From: Aliarcobacter sp. | GTDB lineage: Bacteria; Campylobacterota; Campylobacteria; Campylobacterales; Arcobacteraceae | Assembly (NCBI GenBank): GCA_028689025.1 | Contig: JAQTXA010000004.1 | Span: 107,042-171,041, forward strand | Direction: 5' to 3' | DNA: 64,000 bases | Shown: in pieces, positions 37,654-46,956 of the stretch | Layout: each line of letters begins with the position of its first letter | Numbering within the stretch: the stretch's first letter is position 1 | The notes under the pieces: generated by a model | The model's database searches: none | Told to the model about the DNA's origin: nothing | What the model saw: the letters and a program-made list of their open reading frames with translations, nothing else | Program-made: the position numbers and the translations under genes

Positions 37654-37747
37654 AAAAATTCCTTACATTTTATTGATTTCGAATATTATCTAAAGTGTAC
37701 TTAATGAATATTAAGTTAATTAAAAATTAATATAAATAATAGTATTA

Positions 37748-37762
37748 TAATAATGATTATCA
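37748..37762. promoter_or_regulatory. Candidate Fur box between prs and the porin gene
   Basis: TAATAAT-G-ATTATCA matches the 7-1-7 Fur consensus (TGATAAT-n-ATTATCA) in 13 of 14 positions. It lies 86 bp before the porin -10 box and 95 bp before the prs start. A chance match is possible in AT-rich DNA. Confidence 0.4.
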
Positions 37763-37852
37763 ATAAATACTTTAAAAAAGTAAGCAGGTTTTTTTTCTAA
37801 ATATGTATATAAAATATACAGTAAGCTTGTTTATTTTGGATTTTGTTGATGT

Positions 37853-37858
37853 TATAAT
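37853..37858 (+). promoter_or_regulatory. Predicted -10 box of the porin gene
   Basis: TATAAT preceded by T-rich sequence (TTTTGTTGATGT), leaving a leader of about 70 nt before the porin ATG. The intergenic space from 37654 to 37935 holds no ORF. Confidence 0.5.
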
Positions 37859-37935
37859 TCTATTGTTCTTCTAAAATGAAAAACTATTAACGCGATGATA
37901 GTGATTCAAAATATATTTATTTACAAGGAAAAAAA

Positions 37936-39066
37936 ATGAAAAATCTATTAACAGGTAAGACAATAAGCTTAGTAGCTTGTGGATTATTATTAAGTTCATC
38001 TGTGGCATTCGGAGCTGATACTATTGATTCAGCTTTTAAAGAAGGAAAAGTTTCAGGAAGTTTAGCTTTATATGGTCAAAAACATGATAAGAAAAATGGA
38101 AATCTTGATTCTGGTTTTGGAAATGGTAATGCAACAGTTGCTTATGAAACTGCGTCATTTTATGGATTAAGTGCAAAAGCTGAATTTAAAGGAAACCTAG
38201 GTTTAGGTGAAATTGAAAAAAATGATAGATTAACTGGTGCACCTTTTGAAAATAATTCTTTAATGACAGAAGCGTATATTAAATATGCTATGGATGGATT
38301 TTCATTAACTGCTGGTAGACAAGCTATTGATTTAGAATGGCTAGGTGATTATAATGAAGCTGTAGTTGCTGCGATTACAGCAATTCCTGACACTACTATA
38401 GTTTTAGGGTATACAGATAGAAAAGCTGAATCAGGTATTGATTTAAGTCAAGATTTCTATGTAGTTACTCAAAAAGGAGCATATGTTTTAGATGTTAAAT
38501 ATGCAGGTTTCGAAGGTGTAGAATTTAATCCTTATGCATATTCTGCTCCAGATGCAGTTGATTTTTATGGTTTGAAAACAACAGTTACAACTGATTATTT
38601 TGGTGCAATTGCACATTATGCAGAAAGTAATGTTGAAAAAGTTTTTGGAACAGCTAATGGTTATCAAGATGGTTCGATTGCTCATTTTGAGTTAAATACA
38701 ACTATTTCAGAAGTTTCTGCAGCTGCTGGGTATATTACAACTGATAAAAATGGTGGAGTTGGTGCAATGTCTGCTTATGGTGATAACATTTCTCCATTTG
38801 ATACAGGACTTAATACATATTCTGCTGATGCAAAAACAGTGTACGGTTCTTTAGGATATACTATTGCAGATATTGAATTAGGAGCATTATATGGTGAAAC
38901 TAAATTTGGTACAAATTATAAAGAAAAAGAGTTGAACTTAACAGCTGGATATTCTATTACTGAGTCTTTAGCTACATCAGTTTTATATGGTCATGTTAAT
39001 GCAGATGAAGCTAATGGAGATTCTGACGATAAATATGTATTAGCAAGCGTAGAATATACATTCTAA
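37936..39066 (+). CDS. Opr-family outer membrane porin
   Basis: A 376-residue beta-barrel porin. The signal peptide ends near SSSVAFGAD (about residue 26). The body is alternating amphipathic strands with aromatic girdles, and the chain ends in ...VLASVEYTF, the terminal phenylalanine recognised by the BAM complex. TAGRQAIDLEWLGDYNEAVV is typical of the OprD-like porins of Campylobacterota. The strong -10 box, long leader, good AAGGA site and two following hairpins suggest high expression. The solute is unknown. Confidence 0.88.
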   Translation: MKNLLTGKTISLVACGLLLSSSVAFGADTIDSAFKEGKVSGSLALYGQKHDKKNGNLDSGFGNGNATVAYETASFYGLSAKAEFKGNLGLGEIEKNDRLTGAPFENNSLMTEAYIKYAMDGFSLTAGRQAIDLEWLGDYNEAVVAAITAIPDTTIVLGYTDRKAESGIDLSQDFYVVTQKGAYVLDVKYAGFEGVEFNPYAYSAPDAVDFYGLKTTVTTDYFGAIAHYAESNVEKVFGTANGYQDGSIAHFELNTTISEVSAAAGYITTDKNGGVGAMSAYGDNISPFDTGLNTYSADAKTVYGSLGYTIADIELGALYGETKFGTNYKEKELNLTAGYSITESLATSVLYGHVNADEANGDSDDKYVLASVEYTF

Positions 39067-39075
39067 TATAAAAAT

Positions 39076-39100
39076 AATTTAGGAGATTAACTCCTAAATT
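39076..39100 (+). terminator. Porin terminator hairpin
   Basis: AATTTAGGAG pairs with CTCCTAAATT around a five-base loop, 10 bp after the porin stop. Confidence 0.7.
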
Positions 39101-39105
39101 AGAAA

Positions 39106-39135
39106 ACTAAATAAATCTTTTTAGATTTATTTAGT
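39106..39135 (-). terminator. mnmA terminator hairpin overlapping the stop codon
   Basis: ACTAAATAAATCT pairs with AGATTTATTTAGT around TTTT. It includes the mnmA stop at 39127-39129 and stands back-to-back with the porin hairpin. Confidence 0.65.
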
Positions 39136-40161
39136 AGACTCTATCCAGGCACTTCCAATTACTTTTTGTCCATCATAAAATACAGCTAATTGTCCAGCCG
39201 CAACTCCAAAAGCTGACTCTTTTAAAGTTATATAAGCTTTTTCATTTTCTATTTTTACATCACAAGGTGTTGAAGTTGATCTATATCTTAATTTAACTGC
39301 ACATGAGAATTCTGTTTCATCAATAAACATATTTAAATCTTTTGCAATAACTTCATTTACTTCTAATGCTTCTTTTTTACCAACTACAATAGTGTTATCT
39401 TTTGGATTTAATTTTGTAACAAAATGTGGATCATGAGCTCCATGAACTGTAAATCCTCTTCTTTTTCCTATTGTATAGTGTGCATAACCTTTATGTTCAC
39501 CTACAATATTTCCATCTTCATCTAAAACTTTTCCTGGCATATCAATATTTGCATGTCTTTTTACTACATCTGTATAAACAGTTTCAACAAAACAAATCTC
39601 TTGAGATTCACTTTTTTCTGTGATTTTTTTGTATGCAACATCAAGTTGAGCACCAAATTTTACAATATCTTCTTTTTTATAAGTACTAAGTGGGAACATC
39701 ATAAAAGGAAGAGCTTCTTTGTCAACTTGAGATAAGAAATAACTTTGATCTTTAGTTTTATCATCAGCTTCATAGAAGAATTTACCGTCAGTTTTTGCAT
39801 AGTGTCCAGTTGCTAAAAAATTAGCTCCATGATCTTGAGCAAACTTTAGCATTGCACCAAATTTTATTTGTTTATTACATTTAACACAAGGGTTTGGAGT
39901 TGTTCCTTGTAAATATGAATCAACAAAATAGTCATAAATTTCAGCACTAAATTTATCTGCTAAATCTAATATGTGATATTTTATATTTAAAAATTTAGCT
40001 ACATCTTCAATATAACCTAAATTTCTTTCGTGATAACCATCAGTTCTATTATGAAGTTTTAAATAAACACCTTCAACTTCATATCCATCTTTTTGTAGCA
40101 TATAAGCAGTTACTGATGAATCAATTCCACCGCTCATTCCAACCATTACTTTTTTTTGCAT
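39127..40161 (-). CDS. mnmA: tRNA-specific 2-thiouridylase
   Basis: MnmA thiolates U34 of Lys, Glu and Gln tRNAs. The 344-residue protein has the PP-loop GMSGGIDSSVTA, the first catalytic cysteine in NPCVKCNKQIKFG, LATGHYA, DQSYFLSQV, and the second cysteine in SQEICFVE, followed by the C-terminal beta domain (GKRRGFTVHG). It starts 2 bp before the folK stop, so both are in one operon. Confidence 0.96.
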   Translation of the reverse strand: MQKKVMVGMSGGIDSSVTAYMLQKDGYEVEGVYLKLHNRTDGYHERNLGYIEDVAKFLNIKYHILDLADKFSAEIYDYFVDSYLQGTTPNPCVKCNKQIKFGAMLKFAQDHGANFLATGHYAKTDGKFFYEADDKTKDQSYFLSQVDKEALPFMMFPLSTYKKEDIVKFGAQLDVAYKKITEKSESQEICFVETVYTDVVKRHANIDMPGKVLDEDGNIVGEHKGYAHYTIGKRRGFTVHGAHDPHFVTKLNPKDNTIVVGKKEALEVNEVIAKDLNMFIDETEFSCAVKLRYRSTSTPCDVKIENEKAYITLKESAFGVAAGQLAVFYDGQKVIGSAWIESTK

Positions 40162-40163
40162 TA

Positions 40164-40640
40164 TTACATCCTTTTTAAAGGAATAATCACTGACTCTCTA
40201 TTTGCCCAATTTTTGTGAGGAATAATTAAATTTTCTGTATTTATTTTTTTATTATCAAAAAATATTATATCTATATCCAAGGTTCTAGGCGCATCTTGAA
40301 AGGATCGCTTTCTTCCGAATTTATTTTCATATCTTTGCATTGCTTTTAAAAAAGCATTAGGAGAAAGATTTGTTTTGAGCGAAATTATACCATTTAAAAA
40401 ATCACTTTGCTCTAGGAATCCAAAGGGAGGATTTTGTAATAGTGGCGAAGTCATAAGTAAAGTAAATCTTGCATCTTTTTTTAAACATAAGATTAATTTA
40501 TCAAATATTCTTTTTGAATTTCCAATATTTCCCCCAATTCCAATGGTTACACTATATTTCTTTTTTGAAATAAGATTGAATTTTTTTGGAAAATTACTAG
40601 AATAAAAAAGTGTTAAAGTAGGGGATAATTTTTTTTTCAA
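40164..40640 (-). CDS. folK: 2-amino-4-hydroxy-6-hydroxymethyldihydropteridine pyrophosphokinase
   Basis: HPPK transfers pyrophosphate in folate synthesis. The 158-residue protein has the substrate loop GIGGNIGNSKRIF, LQNPPFGFLEQSDFLNGI, and the signature RTLDIDIIFFD, then the C-terminal IPHKNW. The first 28 residues form a Lys-rich extension in front of the usual start; a later start cannot be excluded. The folK-aroQ neighbourhood is conserved in Campylobacter. Confidence 0.93.
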   Translation of the reverse strand: MKKKLSPTLTLFYSSNFPKKFNLISKKKYSVTIGIGGNIGNSKRIFDKLILCLKKDARFTLLMTSPLLQNPPFGFLEQSDFLNGIISLKTNLSPNAFLKAMQRYENKFGRKRSFQDAPRTLDIDIIFFDNKKINTENLIIPHKNWANRESVIIPLKRM

Positions 40641-40712
40641 ATTTCTCTCTTTTTGAGCAAAAAAATAAACTTGATAAAATAAATCAAGATTTATTTTCTG
40701 CTATTTTTTGTT

Positions 40713-41738
40713 TTATAGGATTATGGCTTTCCCATTTTGCATTACAACTGTATCTTCAATTCTAACACCAAATTCATCTGGAAGATAAATACCTGGTTCT
40801 ATTGTAAATACCATATTATCTTCAATTATTACATCTGATTTTGAATTTATAACAGGAAACTCATGAATATCAAGTCCAACTCCATGTCCAGTGCTATGAA
40901 CAAAATATTTTCCATAGCCAGACTTATCTATTACATCCCTAGTTAATTTGTCAATTTGAGATGCTTTCATTCCAACTCTTGCTTTTTCAATTGCATTTAG
41001 TTGAGCTTTTAAAACAATATCATATACTTTTTGATGTTTTTCATTTTTGAATTTTTGCTCTCTTTTAAAAGAGAATTTTTCAAAATCAACAGCACTTGTA
41101 CAAGTTCTATCTGAGCAATATCTTTTATATTTAATTCCAGCATCCACAAGAATTAAATCATTTAGTTTTAGTTTTTTATTTGTAGGAAGTGCATGGGGTT
41201 TTGCTGCATTTTCATTTATTGCAACGATTGGTTCAAAAGAAATATCAAGTTTTCCTATTTGGCTCATTTTTTCAAAAGCTTTAAAATATAAAAATTGTTC
41301 ACTTTGATTAAAACCATTTTTTCTAATAAATTTTGCTAATTCTTTAAATCCTTCACGTCCAGCAATTGCAGCTTTTCTTAATAAAATTATCTCTTTAGCT
41401 GATTTAATAGCTCTTTTTTGTTTTGAAAAATTTGGTTTTGCTATGAACTGTGTTTTTAAAGTTTCTGTTAAATTTATATATGTAGCATAAGTAAAATCAT
41501 TTGGATCAAATACGATTTTTTTAATTTTATTTTTTTTTAAAATTTCTTTTGTTGTTTCTATTAAGTTTGATGATTCTATAACTTCGCAATTTTTTGCATA
41601 TTCTTTTGCTTCGATGATATATCTAGCATCTGTAATAAAATATTTATCTTTTTCTAAATTTAAAAAAATAACATTATCACAAGAAAATTTGCACTCAAAA
41701 TATATAGCGTTCTCATTTTGAAGAATAAAGTTTTTCAT
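40713..41738 (-). CDS. M24-family metallopeptidase (Xaa-Pro aminopeptidase-like)
   Basis: A 341-residue protein with a creatinase-like N-terminal domain (about 1-120) and a pita-bread M24 domain. The metal ligands are visible: DAGIKY, CSDRTCT region, HSTGHGVGLDIHE, TIEPGIYLP and GVRIEDTVV. It should remove N-terminal residues before proline. It stands divergent to aroQ with 76 bp between. Confidence 0.92.
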   Translation of the reverse strand: MKNFILQNENAIYFECKFSCDNVIFLNLEKDKYFITDARYIIEAKEYAKNCEVIESSNLIETTKEILKKNKIKKIVFDPNDFTYATYINLTETLKTQFIAKPNFSKQKRAIKSAKEIILLRKAAIAGREGFKELAKFIRKNGFNQSEQFLYFKAFEKMSQIGKLDISFEPIVAINENAAKPHALPTNKKLKLNDLILVDAGIKYKRYCSDRTCTSAVDFEKFSFKREQKFKNEKHQKVYDIVLKAQLNAIEKARVGMKASQIDKLTRDVIDKSGYGKYFVHSTGHGVGLDIHEFPVINSKSDVIIEDNMVFTIEPGIYLPDEFGVRIEDTVVMQNGKAIIL

Positions 41739-41778
41739 AAAAAGCCTTTGTTTTGGTATTGTTTAACATAAATTTAAT

Positions 41779-41784
41779 TATAAT
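41779..41784 (+). promoter_or_regulatory. Predicted -10 box of the aroQ operon
   Basis: TATAAT 31 bp before the aroQ ATG in the divergent promoter region; AAAAGGAATATA before the ATG supplies the ribosome site. Confidence 0.45.
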
Positions 41785-41814
41785 CTTACCTAAAATTTAT
41801 AAAAGGAATATAAT

Positions 41815-42285
41815 ATGAAAATTGCCGTTATACAAGGCCCAAATTTAAATATGCTAGGAATAAGAGAACAACACATTTATGGTTCAATGGGATTAGACCA
41901 AATTCATGAACAATTAAAAGCAGCTGCTGAACAAAATGGTGTTGAACTTGAATTTTTTCAATCAAACCTTGAGGGTGAAATTGTTGATAGAATTCAAGAG
42001 TGTTTAGGAACAGCTGATGGAATTATGATAAATCCAGCTGCTTATTCTCACACATCAATAGCTATTAAAGATGCTTTAAGTGCAGTTTCAATGCCAGTAG
42101 TTGAAGTACATATTTCAAATATTTATAAAAGAGAAGAGTTTAGACAAAAATCAATAACTGCTAGTGCTTCAACAGGAGTTATTTCAGGATTTGGACCTTT
42201 TGGTTATCATATGGGATTAATTGCTTTAATGCAAATAATTTCAGAAGTTAAAGCAATTGCTCAAGCTCAACAACAAAATGCTTAA
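41815..42285 (+). CDS. aroQ: 3-dehydroquinate dehydratase, type II
   Basis: Dehydrates 3-dehydroquinate in the shikimate pathway. The 156-residue protein has [17 protein letters not shown] with the lid tyrosine, [30 protein letters not shown] with the catalytic histidine region, and [14 protein letters not shown]. It is about ten residues longer than many AroQ at the C-terminus (Gln/Ala-rich tail). First gene of an aroQ-amidohydrolase-sppA operon. Confidence 0.96.
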   Translation: MKIAVIQGPNLNMLGIREQHIYGSMGLDQIHEQLKAAAEQNGVELEFFQSNLEGEIVDRIQECLGTADGIMINPAAYSHTSIAIKDALSAVSMPVVEVHISNIYKREEFRQKSITASASTGVISGFGPFGYHMGLIALMQIISEVKAIAQAQQQNA

Positions 42286-42296
42286 AATTAAAACTT

Positions 42297-43520
42297 ATGA
42301 AAATTATAAGTGCTAATTGGGTAATAACTTGCGACGAAAACGACCGTATCATTAAAAATGGTGCGGTTGTTTATGATGATAAAATCATTGAGATTGATAC
42401 ACTTTTTAATATAGAAAAAAAATATGAAAATATTGAGATATTAAAACTTGAAGAAAATTCAGTTTTAATGCCAGGACTTATAAACTCTCACATACATTTA
42501 GAATTTAGTTCAAATACAACAACTTTAAAATATGGTAATTTTATGTCATGGTTAAACTCTGTAATAAAAAGTAGAGATGATTTAATAAATAAAGCTGATA
42601 AAAAACTAATTTCTACAAAACTTGATAGAATGAGAAAAACTGGAACTACAACAATTGGAGCAATTTCATCTTACTCTTTTGATATGGAGCCATGTGTAAA
42701 AAGTCCAATTAACACAGTATTTTTCTGTGAAGTAATTGGTTCAAAAGGTGATATGGTTGATACTTTATTTGCAGATTTTAAAGATAGATTAAAAAATGCA
42801 AAAAAATTTAAATCAAAAAATTTTATACCAGCAATTGCTATTCATTCACCATATTCAGTTCATCCTTTTTTAGTAAGGGAGAGTTTAAATCTTGCCCGTG
42901 CAGAAAATTTAGCTGTTAGTTCACATTTTTTAGAATCACCAGAAGAATTTGATTGGCTTCATAAAGATGAAGGTTCTTTTTTAGATTTTTTTAAAAACTT
43001 TTTAGGACAAGAAACAGCAGTTTCAAAACCTATGGAATTTTTAAATCTGTTTTTAAATATAAAAAATCTCTCTTTTACTCACTGTGTTGAAGCAAGCGAG
43101 GCTGATTTAGAAAAAATTAGAAATTTAGGTGCAAGTATAAATCATTGTGTAACTTCAAATAGAGTTTTAAATAATAGTAAATTAGATTTATCAAAATTAA
43201 AAGATATTCCTTTTACCATTGGAACTGATGGACTTAGTTCTAATAACTCTTTATCAATGTTTGATGAATTAAGAAATGCTTTAATGATTCATTTTGATAA
43301 AAATATCATTGATTTTTCAACAGTTTTATTAAAAGCAGCTACTGCAAATGGTGCAAAGGCTTTAGGTTTAAATAAAGGAATAATCAAAAAAGATTTTGAT
43401 TCAGATATGATAGCTTTTACTTTACCAGATGAAGTAGAGGATATGGAAGATTTACCAATGCAAATTATTTTGCATACAAAATTCGTAGATAAAGTAATAA
43501 TAGGAGGGGAATTTGTTTAA
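42297..43520 (+). CDS. Amidohydrolase, probable aminofutalosine deaminase family
   Basis: A 407-residue metal-dependent hydrolase of the chlorohydrolase/TrzN type. Metal-binding motifs are INSHIHLEFSS, the histidines in SSHFLES and THCVEAS, and the aspartate in TIGTDGLSSNN. In Campylobacter the gene in this same position (aroQ - this gene - sppA) belongs to the aminofutalosine deaminase family of the alternative menaquinone pathway; that assignment is by synteny and family resemblance. It starts 11 bp after aroQ and overlaps sppA by 8 bp. Confidence 0.82.
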   Translation: MKIISANWVITCDENDRIIKNGAVVYDDKIIEIDTLFNIEKKYENIEILKLEENSVLMPGLINSHIHLEFSSNTTTLKYGNFMSWLNSVIKSRDDLINKADKKLISTKLDRMRKTGTTTIGAISSYSFDMEPCVKSPINTVFFCEVIGSKGDMVDTLFADFKDRLKNAKKFKSKNFIPAIAIHSPYSVHPFLVRESLNLARAENLAVSSHFLESPEEFDWLHKDEGSFLDFFKNFLGQETAVSKPMEFLNLFLNIKNLSFTHCVEASEADLEKIRNLGASINHCVTSNRVLNNSKLDLSKLKDIPFTIGTDGLSSNNSLSMFDELRNALMIHFDKNIIDFSTVLLKAATANGAKALGLNKGIIKKDFDSDMIAFTLPDEVEDMEDLPMQIILHTKFVDKVIIGGEFV

Positions 43521-44397
43521 TTTTTTTAGAGTACTTTTTTCACCAATAATTGCAATTTTAGATTTTATAACTAAATATTTTAAAACAATAGTTTTTTTAA
43601 CTATTATATATTTTATTTTTGCACCATCAAATGAAAATTTATCAGATGCTAATAGTCATGCAAATTTACAAAAAATAGAATTAACTGGTCCAATAATGGA
43701 TGTTTCAAAAACATTAGAAGATATACAAAAAGCAAAAGAAAATAAAAATATAAAAGGTGTTTTATTAGTTGTAAATTCTCCAGGAGGTGCTGTTGCTCCA
43801 TCTGTTGAGTTAGCTTACGCTATTCAAGAGTTAAAGCAGATTAAACCCGTTATTGTATATGCAAGTGGTGTGATTGCAAGTGGAAGTTATTATGCTTCGA
43901 TTTGGGCAAATAAAATTATTGCAAATCCTGGAAGTATGGTAGGCTCAATTGGAGTTATTATGCAAGGTGTAAATGCCGAAGAACTTATGCAAAAAATTGG
44001 AGTTTCTACACAAACTGTAAAAGCAGGGAAGTATAAAGAATCGGGGACACCAACAAGAAAATGGTTTGATTATGAAGAGAAACAACTGCAAAGTGTAATA
44101 GATGATACTTATAATATGTTTGTATCGGATGTTGCAAGTGCAAGAAATCTTGATGTAAAAAATCAGACAATTTTTGCTGATGCTAAAATATTTACTTCAA
44201 AACAAGCAAAAGAGGTTGGTTTAGTTGATGAAGTTGCAACTCTATCTTATGCTCAAAATAGTTTGATTACTCTTAGTGAAGTTAAAAATCCAGTTTGGAA
44301 AAAAGAAGATAAATTTGAAAAATTTATGGATAAATTAATTAGTGAAGCAGTTTCAAATATAAGTATGAATTTAGTTAGTGGGTTGAAAGCTTATTAA
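43513..44397 (+). CDS. sppA: Signal peptide peptidase SppA
   Basis: A 294-residue membrane-anchored serine protease of the SppA 36K type. One N-terminal membrane helix (about 22-38) precedes the protease domain with SPGGAVAPSVELAYAI, the nucleophile serine in ASGVIASGSYYAS, and the general-base lysine in KAGKYKESGTPTR. The start is TTG at 43513 with a strong AGGAGGGG at 43503-43510. It cleaves leftover signal peptides in the membrane. Confidence 0.93.
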   Translation: MFNFFRVLFSPIIAILDFITKYFKTIVFLTIIYFIFAPSNENLSDANSHANLQKIELTGPIMDVSKTLEDIQKAKENKNIKGVLLVVNSPGGAVAPSVELAYAIQELKQIKPVIVYASGVIASGSYYASIWANKIIANPGSMVGSIGVIMQGVNAEELMQKIGVSTQTVKAGKYKESGTPTRKWFDYEEKQLQSVIDDTYNMFVSDVASARNLDVKNQTIFADAKIFTSKQAKEVGLVDEVATLSYAQNSLITLSEVKNPVWKKEDKFEKFMDKLISEAVSNISMNLVSGLKAY

Positions 44398-44419
44398 TTT
44401 AGATTTTAAATTTAGAAGA

Positions 44420-44452
44420 AAAAAGGTGAAGTTTTTTACTTCACCTTTTTTT
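44420..44452. terminator. Bidirectional terminator between sppA and ackA
   Basis: AAGGTGAAGT pairs with ACTTCACCTT with A and T runs on both sides. It can stop both convergent transcripts. Confidence 0.85.
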
Positions 44453-44458
44453 ATGAAA

Positions 44459-45658
44459 TTATTTTTCAATTCCTGATACAAGTTTATAAGTATCATTTGC
44501 AATAACATACTCTTCATTTGTTGGAATAACAAAGATTCTAGCAGCTGAGCTGTTTGTAGCAATATCTCTAGCAACAGATCTTCTTCTGTTGTTTTTAGTA
44601 GGATCTAGGATTAATCCCATTCCATCAAGACCAGCACAAACAATCTCTCTAATTAGTGATGAATTTTCACCAATTCCACCTGTGAAACATAATGCATCAA
44701 CACCATCAAGTGCTGCAACATAAGCTCCAACATATTTTTTAATATTGTAAGCAACCATTTCAACCGCTAATCTACATCTGTCATCACCATCTTGCATACC
44801 TTGTAAAACTTCTCTTAAATCAGATGATTTTCCAGAAATTCCTAAAATACCAGATTTTTTGTTCATAACATCTAATGCTTGATCAATTGTTAAATTTTCT
44901 TGGCTCATCATATAAGAAATTGCACCAGCTCCAACATCTCCAGCTCTTGTTCCCATCATTAAACCTTGTACCGGTGTAAGACCCATAGAAGTATCAATAC
45001 ATTTACCATTTAATACAGCACTTACAGAAGAACCATTTCCTAAGTGACAAACAATAACTCTTGTATTATGTTTTTTATCTAACATTCCTCTTGCTTCATT
45101 TGATACAAAGAAGTGGCTAGTTCCATGGAAACCATATTTTCTAATACCATGTTTAGTGTATTGGTCATAAGGTAATGCATACATATACGCATAATCAGGC
45201 ATAGTTTGGTGGAAAGCAGTATCAAATACAGCAACATTTGGTTTACCAGGCATTAATTGAGCACAGATTTCCATTCCCATAATATTTGCAGGATTGTGTA
45301 AAGGAGCTAATGGAATTAATTCTTTCATTTTTTCTATAACTCTTGGAGTTACCATAACAGATGAAGCAAACTCTTCTCCACCATGAACAGCTCTATGTCC
45401 AATAGCATCAATGTCATCAATAGAATTAATAACTTTACCTTCACTCTCAACTAATGTTTTTAATACTAATTCAATTGCCTCTTTATGAGTTGGCATTGAA
45501 ACTTCTAAAGTTAGTTTGTTTTCACCAAATTCATGTTTTAAAACTCCATCAATTCCAATTCTTTCACATAACCCAGTAGCTAAAACTTCTTTTGAAACTG
45601 GATTCATTAATTGATACTTTAGAGATGAACTTCCTGCATTTAAAATAAATACTAACAT
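44459..45658 (-). CDS. ackA: Acetate kinase (copy in pta operon)
   Basis: Interconverts acetate + ATP and acetyl phosphate. The 399-residue protein starts MLVFILNAGSSSLKYQL at the ATG at 45658; a longer reading to 45712 would lie inside pta and is rejected. Family motifs: FGGTSHFF-like KYGFHGTSHFF, CHLGNGSSVSA, TSMGLTPVQGLMMGTRAGD and ICFTGGIGENS-type CFTGGIGENSSLIRE. It lies 25 bp after pta, the usual pta-ackA order. Most strongly resembles ordinary housekeeping AckA of the three copies. Confidence 0.96.
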   Translation of the reverse strand: MLVFILNAGSSSLKYQLMNPVSKEVLATGLCERIGIDGVLKHEFGENKLTLEVSMPTHKEAIELVLKTLVESEGKVINSIDDIDAIGHRAVHGGEEFASSVMVTPRVIEKMKELIPLAPLHNPANIMGMEICAQLMPGKPNVAVFDTAFHQTMPDYAYMYALPYDQYTKHGIRKYGFHGTSHFFVSNEARGMLDKKHNTRVIVCHLGNGSSVSAVLNGKCIDTSMGLTPVQGLMMGTRAGDVGAGAISYMMSQENLTIDQALDVMNKKSGILGISGKSSDLREVLQGMQDGDDRCRLAVEMVAYNIKKYVGAYVAALDGVDALCFTGGIGENSSLIREIVCAGLDGMGLILDPTKNNRRRSVARDIATNSSAARIFVIPTNEEYVIANDTYKLVSGIEK

Positions 45659-45683
45659 ATACTTTCCTTTTTTTGAGTTTAAA

Positions 45684-46679
45684 TTATTTGATTTGAGTTG
45701 CAGTAATTGCAACTAAATTTGCTATGTCTTCTACTGAACAACCTCTTGATAAGTCATTAACAGGTTGGTTTAATCCTTGAACAATTGGCCCATGAGCTTC
45801 TGCTCCTGCAAATCTTTGAACAAGTTTATACCCAATGTTTCCAGATTGTAAATCAGGGAATACTAAAATATTTGCATGACCAGCTACTTTTGAACCTGGT
45901 GCTTTTTTAGCTCCAATAGCTTCAACGATTGCAGCATCTGCTTGTAATTCACCATCAAAAGAGAAAGTTACATTTCTATCTTCAAGAATTTCACATGCAT
46001 ATTGAACTTTATCAACTAATGGATGTTTTGCACTTCCTTTTGTAGAAAAAGATAACATTGCAACTCTTGGTTCAAGTCCCACAACACTTGCCGCAGTTGC
46101 CGCAGTTGCACAAGCAATATCAGCTAATTGCTCTGCATTTGGCTCAGGAATAACAGCACAATCTGCAAATAATATTAAACCATTATCACCAAATTTACCA
46201 TCAGCAGTTTCCATAATAAATGTAGATGAAACTGTATTAATTCCAGGAGCTGTTTTAATAACTTGAATAGCAGCTTTTAAAACATCAGCTGTTGGAGAGT
46301 TTGAACCAGCAACTAATCCATCTGCATCACCAAGTCTTACCATCATACAACCAAAAAATCTAGGTTCTGTTGTCATAATTTCAGTAGCTTCATCTTTTGA
46401 AAGATTTTTTGCTTTTCTTAACTCAACTAACTCATCGATGTATCTATCAATATTATCAAATTTCTTAGGGTCAATAATTGTTGCTCCTTCGATATTAGCG
46501 CCACATTTAGCCGCATCAGCTTTGATAGTTTCAACATTTCCAATTAAAACAACTTTTGCAGTCTTCTCTTCTAAAACTTGTTGAGCAGCTTTTAAAACTC
46601 TCTCATCTTCAGGCTCTGGAAGAACTATTGTTCTTAATTTTAATTTTGCTTTTTCTTTAATACTTTCGATTAAACCCAT
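45684..46679 (-). CDS. pta: Phosphate acetyltransferase
   Basis: Pta exchanges CoA and phosphate on the acetyl group. The 331-residue protein is the short (single PTA_PTB domain) form without the DRTGG regulatory half found in enterics. Visible motifs: VLPEPEDERVLKAA, GLVAGSNSPTADVLKA, LFADCAVIPEPNAEQLADIA and NILVFPDLQSGNIGYKLVQR. AAAGGAT precedes the ATG by 9 bp. Its promoter bears the TGCTAT direct repeat shared with the acetate symporter operons. Confidence 0.96.
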   Translation of the reverse strand: MGLIESIKEKAKLKLRTIVLPEPEDERVLKAAQQVLEEKTAKVVLIGNVETIKADAAKCGANIEGATIIDPKKFDNIDRYIDELVELRKAKNLSKDEATEIMTTEPRFFGCMMVRLGDADGLVAGSNSPTADVLKAAIQVIKTAPGINTVSSTFIMETADGKFGDNGLILFADCAVIPEPNAEQLADIACATAATAASVVGLEPRVAMLSFSTKGSAKHPLVDKVQYACEILEDRNVTFSFDGELQADAAIVEAIGAKKAPGSKVAGHANILVFPDLQSGNIGYKLVQRFAGAEAHGPIVQGLNQPVNDLSRGCSVEDIANLVAITATQIK

Positions 46680-46716
46680 GTCAAGTCATCCTTTCTACTT
46701 TAAACTTTGTGGAAAG

Positions 46717-46749
46717 ATTATAATTGAAAAACATAGCATTAACATAGCA
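46717..46749 (-). promoter_or_regulatory. pta promoter with TGCTAT direct repeats (site 1)
   Basis: On the minus strand TGCTAT occurs twice (46749-46744 and 46738-46733), 11 bp apart, and a perfect TATAAT (46722-46717) starts exactly 10 bp after the second copy. The repeat replaces the -35 region, as in PhoB/OmpR-type activated promoters. Confidence 0.7.
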
Positions 46750-46895
46750 ATGTCTTATAATCTTACTGGCTGTAATTTTATAGCATATTTCGGGAAAAGT
46801 ACATAAAATATACATAAATATAAAAAAAATACAAATGTGTGCAAAATTGTAATAGGATATTGTGTAGATTGACTTTGAATGGGTATATTTAGAAG

Positions 46896-46922
46896 AACGA
46901 TGTACAAAATTTGTACATCGTT
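46896..46922 (-). terminator. 27-bp palindrome after ackA copy 2
   Basis: AACGATGTACAAA and TTTGTACATCGTT form a perfect stem around one base, 34 bp past the ackA-2 stop. The following minus-strand sequence is only mildly T-rich. Its ATGTACA core recurs after ackA copy 3. Confidence 0.55.
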
Positions 46923-46956
46923 TACAATTTTAAGTTATTTTCCAAATAGTAACAAA

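Noticed and set aside
45659..45712. Extended ackA start inside pta
   Set aside because: ATG 45658 gives the canonical MLVFILNAGSSS start, same as the two paralogues.
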